Origin: an uncultured Castellaniella sp.
GTDB lineage: Bacteria > Pseudomonadota > Gammaproteobacteria > Burkholderiales > Burkholderiaceae_B
NCBI RefSeq assembly: GCF_937988725.1
Contig: NZ_CALKHS010000001.1
Coordinates: forward strand, 124,001-188,000
Direction: 5' to 3'
DNA length: 64,000 bases
Shown here: piece after piece, positions 8,857 through 17,167 of the stretch
How the letters are laid out: every line of letters begins with the position of its first letter
Numbering within the stretch: the stretch's first letter is position 1
Translations under genes and position numbers: made by a program
Notes under the pieces: generated by a model
What the model saw: the letters and a program-made list of their open reading frames with translations, nothing else
What the model was told of the DNA's origin: nothing
Databases searched by the model: none

Positions 8857-9465
8857 TCAGCGGCGCATGACCTTTTCGGACGGGGTCAGGGCCTCGATGT
8901 AGGCGGGGCGGGAGAACAGGCGTTCGGCGTACTTCTGGATCGGGGCCGCGCTTTTCGGCAGCTCGATGCCGTAGTGGGCCAGGCGCCAGAGCAAGGGGGC
9001 CACGGCCACGTCCAGCATGGAGAACTCGTCGCCCAGCATGAACTTGTTCTTCACCAGCAGCGGAGCCAGCTGAGCCAGGCGGTCGCGGATGTTGGCGCGG
9101 GCCGCGTCACGCGTCTTCTCGTCCGTGATGCTGCGGTTTTCCAGCGTGGACACGTGGACGAACAGTTCTTTTTCGAAGTTGTACAGGAACAGGCGTGTGC
9201 GGGCCCGCATGATGGGGTCGGCCGGCATCAGCTGGGGATGCGGGAAGCGCTCGTCGATGTATTCGTTGATGATGTTCGATTCGTACAGCACCAGGTCGCG
9301 TTCGACCAGAATCGGCACCTGACCGTAGGGGTTCATGACCGCGATGTCTTCCGGCTTGTTGTACAGGTCGATATCGCGGATTTCGAAGTCCATGCCTTTT
9401 TCGAACAGCACGAAGCGGCAGCGTTGCGAAAAGGGGCAGGTCGTCCCGGAATAGAGCACCATCAT
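8857..9465 (-). CDS. sspA: SspA, stringent starvation protein A (GST-fold, RNA polymerase-associated)
   Basis: The 202-residue GST-like protein starts MMVLYSGTTCPFSQRC. The thioredoxin-fold N-terminal half contains NPYGQVPILVERD and YESNIINEYIDERFPHP, and the all-helical C-terminal half contains LGDEFSMLDVAVAPLLWRL. SspA binds RNA polymerase holoenzyme and helps acid and starvation survival. The start is ATG 9465, matching homologues; a longer in-frame opening to 9516 adds a non-conserved leader. It lies 54 nt after petC on the same strand, so read-through from the bc1 operon is likely. Confidence 0.95.
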   Translation of the reverse strand: MMVLYSGTTCPFSQRCRFVLFEKGMDFEIRDIDLYNKPEDIAVMNPYGQVPILVERDLVLYESNIINEYIDERFPHPQLMPADPIMRARTRLFLYNFEKELFVHVSTLENRSITDEKTRDAARANIRDRLAQLAPLLVKNKFMLGDEFSMLDVAVAPLLWRLAHYGIELPKSAAPIQKYAERLFSRPAYIEALTPSEKVMRR

Positions 9466-9519
9466 GTCGAGGATTCCAATACAGAAAAAGCGGGGGATGC
9501 GCCCCGAAGGGCGCACGAA

Positions 9520-10365
9520 TTACCGGACATGCTTCCAGTAGGCGTGGTTCATGCGGATGGCCACGAACATGAACAGGAACAGGAACAGCATCACCCAGAC
9601 GCCGATCTGCTTGCGCGCCAGCTGGCCCGGCTCGGCCATCCAGCCCAGGAAGTTGCTGAGGTCGGCCACATTGCTTTCGAAGCGGCTGAAGGACTTGGCA
9701 TCCGCCGAATCGAAGCGGCCGGTTTCGCTGGCTTCGCCAGTGTAGTCGGCCAGTTTCTCGTTCTTGACGGTGGCGAAACCGGCATCGTCATAGACCGTGG
9801 TGGTGCGTTCCCAGTGTTCGGCGCCCTTGTCGTCGGCCACTTCGTGCACCTGGACGCGGGTGTAGCTGCGGGGGCCTTCCATTTCCCAGAGCACGTTGGG
9901 CATGGCGACGCTGGGGAACACGGTGTTGTCCCAGCCGGTCTTCTTCGTCGTGTCGCGGTAGAAGCTGCGCAGGTACGTGTAGATGTAGTCCACGCCCGAG
10001 GGGCCGAAGTTGCTGTTTTTCGCGCGGGCGATCACGGACAGGTCCGGGGGTGCGGCGCCAAACCACTTCTTCGCGTCTTCGTGGGTCATGGAGATCGTCA
10101 TCAGATCGCCGACCTTGTCGCGCGAGAACAGCAGATTCTTCTTGATGTCGTCTTCCGTCAGGCCCAGGTCCATCAGCTTGTTGTAGCGCATGGAACTGGC
10201 GCTGTGGCAGTTCAGGCAGTAGTTGACGAACAGCTTCGCCCCGTTTTGCAGGGCGGACAAGTCCGTGATGCGGTCCGGGGCGCGGTCCAGATGCGCGCCG
10301 CCTTCCGCGAAGGCCAGCGTGCAGGTCAGGGACAGGGCCAGGGCACCGAGCAGTTTTTTGATCAT
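9520..10365 (-). CDS. petC: Cytochrome c1 subunit of the bc1 complex
   Basis: The 281-residue product has a Sec signal (MIKKLLGALALSLTCTLAFA), a haem c motif CLNCH near residue 55, and a C-terminal anchor (WVMLFLFLFMFVAIRMN) followed by a short basic tail facing the cytoplasm. It accepts electrons from the Rieske protein and passes them to a periplasmic cytochrome c, possibly the c4 encoded at 29.4 kb. It is third in the petABC operon, 30 nt after petB. Confidence 0.96.
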   Translation of the reverse strand: MIKKLLGALALSLTCTLAFAEGGAHLDRAPDRITDLSALQNGAKLFVNYCLNCHSASSMRYNKLMDLGLTEDDIKKNLLFSRDKVGDLMTISMTHEDAKKWFGAAPPDLSVIARAKNSNFGPSGVDYIYTYLRSFYRDTTKKTGWDNTVFPSVAMPNVLWEMEGPRSYTRVQVHEVADDKGAEHWERTTTVYDDAGFATVKNEKLADYTGEASETGRFDSADAKSFSRFESNVADLSNFLGWMAEPGQLARKQIGVWVMLFLFLFMFVAIRMNHAYWKHVR

Positions 10366-10395
10366 GATCTTTCCGTAGCAGTCAGTGTTGGGCCA

Positions 10396-11781
10396 TTAGT
10401 GAGCGCGAAAGGTGACGCGGTCGGGGACTGGCTTGAACGTGCCAAGGCGGCTCCAGACGGGCATCAGCAGGAAGAACGCCAGGTAGATCACCGTGCCGAT
10501 CTGGCCCATCAAGGTGAAGGTCGCGTTCACGGGTTGCGTGCCCAGCCAGCCCAGGATCAGGAAGTTGACGATGAAGATGCCATACAGGACCTTGTGCCAC
10601 GACGGACGGTAGCGGATCGACTTCACGGGGGAATGATCCAGCCACGGCAGGAAGAACAGGATGACCACGGCGCCGCCCATGGACACCACGCCCCAGAACT
10701 TCGCGTCCAGGGTCTTCATCAGGATGGCCACGATGATCAGGATGGCCGGGACGGCCAGGCGCCAGATGCCCGAGAGCTTGCCCTTGGCGAACAGCGCCAG
10801 GGCGGCCACGGCGGCGGCGGCCGACAGGACCCAGGTGAAGTCGCTGGTGGTGGCCCGCAGCATGGTGTAGAACGGCGTGAAGTACCAGACCGGCGCGATG
10901 TGCGGCGGGGTCTTCAGCGGATCGGCCGGGATGAAGTTGTTGTATTCCAGGAAGTAGCCGCCCATTTCGGGGCCGAAGAAGATGATGGCCGCGAAGACGA
11001 TCAGGAAGCCCGCCACGCCCACGATGTCGTGCACCGAATAGAAGGGGTGGAAGGGGATGCCGTCGACGGGACGGCCGTACTTGTCCTTCGGGCCTTGCTT
11101 GATTTCCACGCCGTCGGGGTTGTTGGAGCCCACTTCGTGCAGGGCGATGATGTGCGCCACGACCAGGCCGATCAGCACCAGCGGAATCGCGATCACGTGG
11201 AACGAGAAGAAGCGGTTCAGCGTGGCGTCGGACACCACGTAGTCGCCGCGGATCCACAGCGACAGGTCGGGGCCGATGAAGGGGATGGCGGAGAACAGGT
11301 TCACGATCACCTGGGCGCCCCAGTAGGACATCTGGCCCCAGGGCAGCAGGTAGCCGAAGAAGGCCTCGCCCATCAGGCACAGGAAGATTCCCACGCCGAA
11401 GATCCAGACCAGTTCTCGCGGCTTGCGGTAGGACCCGTAGAACAGGCCGCGCAGCATGTGCAGGTAGACCACCACGAAGAACATCGACGCGCCGGTGGAG
11501 TGCATGTAGCGGATGAACCAGCCGCCCGGGACTTCGCGCATGATGTATTCGACGGATTCGAAGGCGAAGCGCGCGTCGGGCTTGTAGTTCATCACCAGGA
11601 AGATCCCGGTGACGACCTGGATCACCAGCACCAGCAGCGCCAGCGACCCGAAGAAATACCAGAAGTTGAAGTTCTTCGGAGCATAGTATTCGGACATATG
11701 CTCTTTGAACATTTTCGTCAGGGGGAAGCGGCGGTCTACCCAGCCCATCAACCCGGTCGTCTCGACATTATTTTCGGCCAT
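10396..11781 (-). CDS. petB: Cytochrome b subunit of the bc1 complex
   Basis: The 461-residue polytopic protein keeps the four haem-ligating histidines. One pair is in RYMHSTGASMFFVVVYLHMLRG and the other in FSFHVIAIPLVLIGLVVAH. It has the usual ~8 transmembrane helices in one chain, not split as in b6/IV. The quinol-oxidation-site motif is PVWY (in HIAPVWYF) in place of the textbook PEWY; V at this position is known in other proteobacteria. It lies 44 nt downstream of petA. Confidence 0.96.
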   Translation of the reverse strand: MAENNVETTGLMGWVDRRFPLTKMFKEHMSEYYAPKNFNFWYFFGSLALLVLVIQVVTGIFLVMNYKPDARFAFESVEYIMREVPGGWFIRYMHSTGASMFFVVVYLHMLRGLFYGSYRKPRELVWIFGVGIFLCLMGEAFFGYLLPWGQMSYWGAQVIVNLFSAIPFIGPDLSLWIRGDYVVSDATLNRFFSFHVIAIPLVLIGLVVAHIIALHEVGSNNPDGVEIKQGPKDKYGRPVDGIPFHPFYSVHDIVGVAGFLIVFAAIIFFGPEMGGYFLEYNNFIPADPLKTPPHIAPVWYFTPFYTMLRATTSDFTWVLSAAAAVAALALFAKGKLSGIWRLAVPAILIIVAILMKTLDAKFWGVVSMGGAVVILFFLPWLDHSPVKSIRYRPSWHKVLYGIFIVNFLILGWLGTQPVNATFTLMGQIGTVIYLAFFLLMPVWSRLGTFKPVPDRVTFRAH

Positions 11782-11825
11782 GAACGGCTCCTATCAGTAT
11801 CACGAAAAGATGAACAGCGCGTTCA

Positions 11826-12473
11826 TCAGGCCTTGTTGGGGTATTCGTCTACCCCGATCATGACGTGTGACCCGTCGGGAGAAAACGCGTAGGGCGGGAC
11901 TTCGAGGTTGTCCGGCGCGGGCTTGTTCTTGAACACGCGGCCGGCCAGGTCGAAGGTGGAACCGTGGCAGGGGCACAGCCAGCCGCCCGGCCAGTCGTTG
12001 GGCAGGCCCGGCTGGGCGCCCGTCTGGAAGTGCGCCGTGGGCGAGCAGCCCAGGTGAGTGCAGATGCCGATGCAGATGAAGTATTCGGGCTTGCGCGAGC
12101 GCCATTCGTTTTCGGCGAACTGGGGCGTGAAGCCCGGGCGCTGGGACTTGGGATCCGCCAGTTCCGCGTCGTGCTTGGGCAGATCTGCCAGTTCGGCCTT
12201 CGTGCGGTGCACGATCCAGATCGGCTTGCCGCGCCATTCGACGACCATCATCTGGCCTTCGGGCAGATTGGAGATGTCGGCTTCGACCGGGGCGCCGGCC
12301 GCCTTGGCCTTTTCCGACGGGGCAAATGACCCGACGAACGGGACCGCCGTCGCGACGCCAGCCACCCCGCCCAGGGTACAGGCCGAAGCCACCCAGAAGC
12401 GTCTCGAAGGATCGGGGGGCAGGTTCGGGTCGACTGCGCCCTGCTCGTCGGACTGTGTCGGATTCTGACTCAT
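11826..12473 (-). CDS. petA: Rieske iron-sulfur subunit of the bc1 complex
   Basis: The 215-residue protein has an N-terminal Tat-like motif (SRRFWVAS, near residue 23) and a single membrane anchor. Its C-terminal Rieske domain contains CTHLGCSP and CPCHGSTFDLAGRVF, the two Cys-x-His-type ligand loops for the 2Fe-2S cluster. It moves electrons from quinol bound at cytochrome b to cytochrome c1. It is the first gene of petABC, and ATG 12473 begins MSQNPTQSDE. Confidence 0.97.
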   Translation of the reverse strand: MSQNPTQSDEQGAVDPNLPPDPSRRFWVASACTLGGVAGVATAVPFVGSFAPSEKAKAAGAPVEADISNLPEGQMMVVEWRGKPIWIVHRTKAELADLPKHDAELADPKSQRPGFTPQFAENEWRSRKPEYFICIGICTHLGCSPTAHFQTGAQPGLPNDWPGGWLCPCHGSTFDLAGRVFKNKPAPDNLEVPPYAFSPDGSHVMIGVDEYPNKA

Positions 12474-12591
12474 TTGTTATCCCTGGTAGCCGCCCTGCGG
12501 GCGGAGCGGTTTGACAATAATTTGCATACGCATGGGCGGCGGAGGCTGGAAAAGCCCTGCTGGCGCATCCCACGGGGGTCCTCAACCGCGT

Positions 12592-12619
12592 ATTATAGCG
12601 TTACGACCAATGGGGTAAA
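12592..12619 (-). promoter_or_regulatory. Candidate petABC promoter
   Basis: On the minus strand TTTACC (12619-12614) and a perfect TATAAT (12597-12592) are separated by 16 nt. Transcription would start about 110 nt before petA and give a moderate leader. The region is shared with the divergent mscL gene; a TATTAT at 12591-12596 on the plus strand could serve that gene. Confidence 0.5.
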
Positions 12620-12638
12620 TGCTTAGGAGATACGCAAC

Positions 12639-13091
12639 ATGGCCGGAGCACGTGGTTTCATCAAGGAATTCCAAGAATTCGCCGTCAAGGGCAACATGAT
12701 GGACCTGGCGATCGGGGTCATCATCGGGGGCGCCTTCGGCAAGATCATCGATTCCATCGTCAATGACCTGGTCATGCCGGTCATCAACTTCATCCTGGGC
12801 GGACAGGTCAATTTCGACAACCTGTTCTGGGTCCTGCGCCTGCCCGAAGGCTACGCCGGCGCCATGACCGCCGCCGAACTCACCAAGGCCGGCGCCGTCG
12901 TCTTCGCCTGGGGGCACTTCCTGACCATCCTGGTGAACTTCATCCTGCTGGCCCTGGTGGTGTTCATCCTGGTGAAGATGGTGAACAACGCCCGCCGCCG
13001 CCTCGAAGCCCCGCCGCCGCCCGCTGCGGCCCCCGCCACGCCCGAAGACGTCCTGCTGCTGCGCGAAATCCGCGACTCTCTAAAGAAGTAG
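12639..13091 (+). CDS. mscL: Large-conductance mechanosensitive channel
   Basis: The 150-residue protein starts with a typical MscL N-terminus ([24 protein letters not shown]) followed by [20 protein letters not shown], the pore-lining first helix. A second transmembrane helix lies at about residues 87-110, and a C-terminal charged helical bundle ends in [10 protein letters not shown]. Pentamers open under membrane tension to release solutes on hypo-osmotic shock. A GGAGA ribosome binding site precedes ATG 12639. Confidence 0.97.
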   Translation: MAGARGFIKEFQEFAVKGNMMDLAIGVIIGGAFGKIIDSIVNDLVMPVINFILGGQVNFDNLFWVLRLPEGYAGAMTAAELTKAGAVVFAWGHFLTILVNFILLALVVFILVKMVNNARRRLEAPPPPAAAPATPEDVLLLREIRDSLKK

Positions 13092-13124
13092 GCCCTTCGT
13101 CCCAGGGCGCGCTGTCCCTACCGC

Positions 13125-13162
13125 AACGCCCCATGCCTCCCATCAAGGCGGCGTGGGGCGTT
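13125..13162 (+). terminator. Stem-loop downstream of mscL
   Basis: AACGCCCCA (13125-13133) pairs with TGGGGCGTT (13154-13162), 34 nt after the mscL stop. No U-tract follows, so it may stabilise the mRNA end or act with Rho rather than be a classical terminator. Confidence 0.4.
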
Positions 13163-13269
13163 CGCATAACGGCCGCCGTAGCGCCCATCACTGCGGCACC
13201 CCCGGGCAAAGCCACACAGGTCAGCGTTACCCAAAAAGCCCCCCACCATCACCGCCACGACCCACGTCA

Positions 13270-13374
13270 ATCGTCGCGTCCCAGGGCTGGGCGGCCCTGT
13301 TGGAGCTTACTCGTCCACATCCGGCGAAGCCGCCAAGACGCGACCGGGGCCGCCCAGCCCTGGGACGCGACGAT
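13270..13374. repeat. Perfect 28-bp inverted repeat between convergent genes
   Basis: The arm at 13270-13297 is the exact reverse complement of the arm at 13347-13374, with a 49-bp spacer. Each arm also holds an internal CCCAG/CTGGG dyad. It lies in the 371-bp gap between mscL (plus) and the NIF3-family gene (minus), which otherwise holds only the stem-loop at 13125-13162 and no convincing gene. A long bidirectional termination structure or a remnant of a small non-autonomous element are both possible. No target-site duplication or transposase is visible. Confidence 0.85.
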
Positions 13375-13462
13375 GAGGTCCAGCCCCAGCAGTCTTGCGC
13401 CGATGAGACCCACCGTCAGCATCCTAAATCCCCATAACCTCTCACCCCGCAAGGCCAGCCCC

Positions 13463-14242
13463 TCAAACCGGATTGTCGATATCCACGAACGTGCAGCTCA
13501 CCCCGAACTGCGCCTCGATCGCCGCCCCCAGCGCCTGCACCCCGTAGCGTTCCGTCGCATGATGCCCCGCGCTGATATACGCGCTGCCCGTCTCCCGCGC
13601 CAGATGCACCGTCGGTTCGGAGATCTCTCCGCTGACATAGCAATCCGCTCCCGCAGCCAGCGCCGCGTCCATCATCCCCTGGGCCGCCCCCGTGCACCAC
13701 GCCAGCCGGCGCACCGCCTGATCGAATTCCCCGATCACCACCGGCTTGCGGCCCAGCCGCTGCGCGATATCGGTGGCCAGCTCGCCCACCGTGCAGTCCC
13801 AGGCAGGCGTCCCCAGCCAGATCAGGCCGTCGGGTCCGCAGCGGTGCGGCGTCCCGTCGGGCTGGATGTCCGGCGTCCAGTCCATCACCCGGGCCAGTTG
13901 CGCGTTGTTGCCCCATTCGGGGTGGGCGTCCAGCGGCAGGTGGTAGGCGAACAGATTGATTTCCTGGGCCAGCAGGGCCGACAGGCGCCGGTGCTTCGGC
14001 CCGCGGATGCAGGGATTTTCATTCTTCCAGAACCAGCCGTGATGCACCAGAATGGCATCCGCGTCGCGGGCGATGGCGGCCTCGATCAGGGCCTGCGACG
14101 CCGTCACGCCGGTGACGATGTGGCGGATCTCGGCGCGGCCCTCGACCTGCAGGCCGTTGGGGCAATAATCCTTGAATCGCTCGGGTTGCAGCGTGCCGCT
14201 CAGCCAGTTTTCCAGGTCCTGGCGGGAAATATGTGGTTTCAT
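13463..14242 (-). CDS. NIF3-family dinuclear metal-centre protein (YbgI-like)
   Basis: The 259-residue protein has the conserved metal-binding motifs of the NIF3/YbgI family: [10 protein letters not shown] near residue 65, AYHLPLDAH near residue 99, and the C-terminal [11 protein letters not shown] near residue 223. Structures of homologues are hexameric toroids with two metal ions. GTP cyclohydrolase-like or DNA-repair roles have been proposed, but the function is unsettled. It is divergent from the protease gene, with 46 nt between the start codons. Confidence 0.92.
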   Translation of the reverse strand: MKPHISRQDLENWLSGTLQPERFKDYCPNGLQVEGRAEIRHIVTGVTASQALIEAAIARDADAILVHHGWFWKNENPCIRGPKHRRLSALLAQEINLFAYHLPLDAHPEWGNNAQLARVMDWTPDIQPDGTPHRCGPDGLIWLGTPAWDCTVGELATDIAQRLGRKPVVIGEFDQAVRRLAWCTGAAQGMMDAALAAGADCYVSGEISEPTVHLARETGSAYISAGHHATERYGVQALGAAIEAQFGVSCTFVDIDNPV

Positions 14243-14288
14243 TGGAACTTGTCCTTTTTCGGGGCGCTACCGCCCGGAGTCCGTGTCT

Positions 14289-15440
14289 ATGAGACGATTG
14301 TGGCTGATTTTCGCCCAGACCGTAACCGTGTGCCTGGGTGTGCTGTTCCTGGTGTCCACGCTGCGGCCCGACTGGCTGCCCGGCCAGGATGAACCCTCCG
14401 GCGGCACGGCGGTCCTGCCCGCGCCGGGCGCGGCGGGGGCGGCTCTCAGCTACGCCCCGGCCGTGGCCCGGGCGGCGCCTTCCGTGGTCAACGTCTATAC
14501 CCGCAAGCACGTCGACGTGCCGCTGATTCCCCTGCCGCCGGATCCCGGCCTGCAGCAACTGCTGCGCAGCGTGCCGGGCTTCACCCAGCGGCGGGACTCC
14601 ACCAGCCTGGGGTCGGGCGTGATCGTGCGCGCAGATGGCTACATCCTGACCAACAACCACGTCATCGAATCCGCCGATTCCATCGAAGTCGGCCTGAAGG
14701 ACGGCCGCCAGGCCGCGGCCAAGCTGGTGGGCGCGGACCCCGAGAGCGACCTGGCGGTGCTGAAGATCGATCTGGACAAGCTGCCCGCCATCGTGTTCGA
14801 CCCCGAGCAGGCCGTGCGGGTGGGCGACGTGGTGCTGGCGATCGGCAACCCCTTCGGCGTGGGGCAGACCACCACCCAGGGCATCGTGTCCGCCCTGGGG
14901 CGCAATCGCCTGGGCATCAACACCTACGAGGACTTCATCCAGACCGATGCGGCCATCAATCCGGGCAATTCCGGCGGGGCGCTGATCGACACCCAGGGAC
15001 GGCTGGTGGGGATCAACACGGCCATCTATTCGGAAACCGGCGGGTCGCTGGGCATCGGCTTCGCGATTCCCTCCGGGCCGGCGCACCAGATCCTGAATCA
15101 GATCATCGAGCACGGCCGGGTGCAGCGCGGCTGGCTGGGTCTGGAGCCGCAGGACATCACGCCCGATCTGGCGCGGGCCTTTCACCTGAAGGATGACCGG
15201 GGGGCGATCGTGGCGCGGGTGTTTCCGCGCGGGCCGGCCGCCAGAGCGGGCATCCAGGTGGGCGACATCCTGCAGTCGCTGGACGACCAGCCCGTGCGCG
15301 ACTCTTTCGATCTGCTGAACCGCCTGGCCCCCATGAAGGCGGGCAGCACGGCGCATCTGCAGGTGTTGCGCAGGGGCAAGACCCTGGCGCTGGACGTCAC
15401 GGTCGGGCTGCGTCCCGCCGCGCGCCGTCCAGCGCAATAG
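14289..15440 (+). CDS. Membrane-anchored DegS/DegQ-type serine protease with one PDZ domain
   Basis: The 383-residue protein begins with an uncleaved-looking membrane segment (LWLIFAQTVTVCLGVLFLV). A trypsin-like domain follows with a catalytic His (NNHVIES), Asp (ESDLAVLKID) and Ser (NPGNSGGAL). A single PDZ domain contains RGWLGLEPQ and GPAARAGIQVGDIL. One PDZ plus an N-terminal anchor fits DegS, the sensor protease that cuts anti-sigma factor RseA, although Burkholderiales homologues are often annotated as Do-like proteases. ATG 14289 has CGGAG about 10 nt upstream. Confidence 0.9.
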   Translation: MRRLWLIFAQTVTVCLGVLFLVSTLRPDWLPGQDEPSGGTAVLPAPGAAGAALSYAPAVARAAPSVVNVYTRKHVDVPLIPLPPDPGLQQLLRSVPGFTQRRDSTSLGSGVIVRADGYILTNNHVIESADSIEVGLKDGRQAAAKLVGADPESDLAVLKIDLDKLPAIVFDPEQAVRVGDVVLAIGNPFGVGQTTTQGIVSALGRNRLGINTYEDFIQTDAAINPGNSGGALIDTQGRLVGINTAIYSETGGSLGIGFAIPSGPAHQILNQIIEHGRVQRGWLGLEPQDITPDLARAFHLKDDRGAIVARVFPRGPAARAGIQVGDILQSLDDQPVRDSFDLLNRLAPMKAGSTAHLQVLRRGKTLALDVTVGLRPAARRPAQ

Positions 15441-15494
15441 GCGCGAGGCGTCTGGGATGCCGCGCGGGGCTCCCCGGATGCCGGGCTGGTTCGA

Positions 15495-16202
15495 CTATAG
15501 GGCGCGGATGTCTTCCGCCCGACCGATGAGCGTGTCCCTGACCGTGAGCAGATGCTGACGCATCGCCCGCGCGGCGCTTTCGGGGTTGCGGTCCGCGATG
15601 GCTGCCAGGATGGCTTCGTGCTGGCGGGTGTAGGTCGCCTGCAGGTCGCTGTTGAGGGACGCCCTCCGTAAATGCCCCCAGGCGGTTTGCGCGCGCGCGG
15701 CTTCCAGCATGGCCGAAAACCGGATCAGCATGGCGTTGTAAGTGGATCGGCCGATGGTTTTGTGCAGGGCGCCATCCCAGCGTTCCCAGTCGGCGGCCTG
15801 GGTTGCCGCGCGGCTTTTGTCGATGTAGGCCTGAAGGTCTTCCAGATCCTGGGACGAGGCGTTCGTCGCGGCCAGGGCGGCGACGGCCGGTTCCAGCACC
15901 AAGCGGGTTTCCATCAGTTCGGCCGGGCTGGTGTACTGCTTCAGGTCGAGTTCTTCCATGGCGGCGGCGTGCGCGGTGGATGTCAGCAGGGTGCCGCGTC
16001 CCTGCACGCGCTGGATGCGGCCTTCTGTTTCCAGCGCCGCCAGCGCCTGGCGGATGATGCGCCGGCTGACGCCCAACCGCACGGCCAGCGCGCGTTCGGC
16101 CGGGATCATGTCGGCCCCCTGGGTCTCCAGGGTCTTGAGCAACTGCCGCAATTGTTTGAGGGTCGCCTCAGCCAGGCGCCCAGGCGAATTGACGGGAGTC
16201 AT
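15495..16202 (-). CDS. GntR/FadR-type (FCD) transcriptional regulator
   Basis: The 235-residue regulator has a winged helix-turn-helix N-terminus (IPAERALAVRLGVSRRIIRQ, then LETEGRIQRVQGRGT). Its helical FCD ligand-binding domain keeps the metal-ligand pattern (ALHKTIG, RQHEAILAAI, MRQHLL). The start is ATG 16202, preceded by AGGA. An in-frame ATG at 16277 would place the coding region over the divergent promoter and is rejected. It lies head-to-head with the TauE/ABC/GGT run and is its likely repressor. The effector is probably a carboxylate, as for most FCD regulators. Confidence 0.88.
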   Translation of the reverse strand: MTPVNSPGRLAEATLKQLRQLLKTLETQGADMIPAERALAVRLGVSRRIIRQALAALETEGRIQRVQGRGTLLTSTAHAAAMEELDLKQYTSPAELMETRLVLEPAVAALAATNASSQDLEDLQAYIDKSRAATQAADWERWDGALHKTIGRSTYNAMLIRFSAMLEAARAQTAWGHLRRASLNSDLQATYTRQHEAILAAIADRNPESAARAMRQHLLTVRDTLIGRAEDIRAL

Positions 16203-16252
16203 GGACGCGGATCCTGCCGGAAATATTGAAGGTACCAATAAGATACCATATT

Positions 16253-16276
16253 TGAACCAATTGACAATGTGGTTCA
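16253..16276. promoter_or_regulatory. Candidate GntR operator overlapping the -35 box
   Basis: TGAACCA (16253-16259) and TGGTTCA (16270-16276) form a perfect 7-bp dyad with a 10-bp spacer. The TTGACA -35 element lies inside the spacer. A GGTACC palindrome (16231-16236) sits just upstream. Binding here would block the divergent promoter. Confidence 0.5.
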
Positions 16277-16288
16277 TGGTGGTACGAT
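16261..16288 (+). promoter_or_regulatory. Sigma-70-type promoter for the TauE-ABC-GGT operon
   Basis: A perfect TTGACA (16261-16266), a 16-bp spacer and TACGAT (16283-16288) stand 22 nt before the TauE/SafE start codon, leaving a very short leader that contains the GGGGAGGAGGG ribosome binding site. Confidence 0.65.
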
Positions 16289-16309
16289 TTCCCGGGGAGG
16301 AGGGAAATC

Positions 16310-17125
16310 ATGGCGCTGGAACTGATTGCGATCCTGGTGATACTGGGTCTGTGCACGGGTTTTGCCGCAGGGCTCCTGGGCATCGGCGGCGGCATGATCA
16401 TGGTGCCTTTGCTGACGGCCATCTTTTCATCGCAGGGGTTTGTGTCCGACCACGTGGTGCACATGGCGATCGCTACATCGCTGTCCGTCATCTTCTTCAC
16501 CTCCATGTCCAGCGTCTACGCGCACCACAAGCGAGGCGCCATTCTGTGGCCGGTTGCGCTACTGCTGATACCTGGCGTCATCATCGGGTCCTGGATCGGG
16601 CCGGTGATCGCCGCCAGCCTCAATACGCGGTACCTCGCGGCCCTGTTCGGTGTTTTCGTCATTTTTTCCGCCATCAAGATGCTGAAGAAAAAAGCTCCCC
16701 GGGCGGATGAAGCGGACAACACACTGCCCAAGGCGCCCGGCATGACGGCGGCCGGCCTGGTCATCGGCGTGCTCTCCGGGCTGGTCGGCGCAGGAGGCGG
16801 CTTCATCACCGTGCCGTTCCTGGGGTGGCGCGGCGTGTCCATCCACAACGCGGTGGCCACCTCGGCCGTGATGGGATTTCCCATCGCTCTGTTCGGCACC
16901 GTCAGCTACATCCATCAGGGGTGGGACGTTCAGGGCCTGCCGGCGGGCAGCCTGGGATTCATCTATGTGCCGGCCTTGTTGAGCCTGGCGGTCGCCAGCG
17001 TGCTCAGCGCCCCGTTCGGCGCGCGGACGGCCCACACCATGAATGTGAAGCAATTGCGCTCCACGTTCGCCTATCTGTTGCTGTTGTTGGCGCTGTACAT
17101 GTTCTGGAAGGCGGCGTCCGCTTGA
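16310..17125 (+). CDS. TauE/SafE-family membrane exporter
   Basis: The 271-residue hydrophobic protein has about eight transmembrane segments in two repeats, each opening with the family pattern (GFAAGLLGIGGGMIMVPLL near residue 17 and GVLSGLVGAGGGFITVPFL near residue 154). The family exports sulfite, sulfoacetate or other small organic anions. It is the first gene after the promoter and is 42 nt from the first binding-protein gene, so it belongs to the operon. Export of a sulfur-containing or carboxylate end product of the imported compound is inferred. Confidence 0.9.
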   Translation: MALELIAILVILGLCTGFAAGLLGIGGGMIMVPLLTAIFSSQGFVSDHVVHMAIATSLSVIFFTSMSSVYAHHKRGAILWPVALLLIPGVIIGSWIGPVIAASLNTRYLAALFGVFVIFSAIKMLKKKAPRADEADNTLPKAPGMTAAGLVIGVLSGLVGAGGGFITVPFLGWRGVSIHNAVATSAVMGFPIALFGTVSYIHQGWDVQGLPAGSLGFIYVPALLSLAVASVLSAPFGARTAHTMNVKQLRSTFAYLLLLLALYMFWKAASA

Positions 17126-17167
17126 TCCGCGCCTGAACCACTACACCAATACCAAGGAGACAAGACC

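Noticed and set aside
13263..13452. Small open frames within the mscL-NIF3 gap
   Set aside because: They span the inverted repeat, lack ribosome binding sites, and their opposite ends encode the same repeated words because of the dyad.
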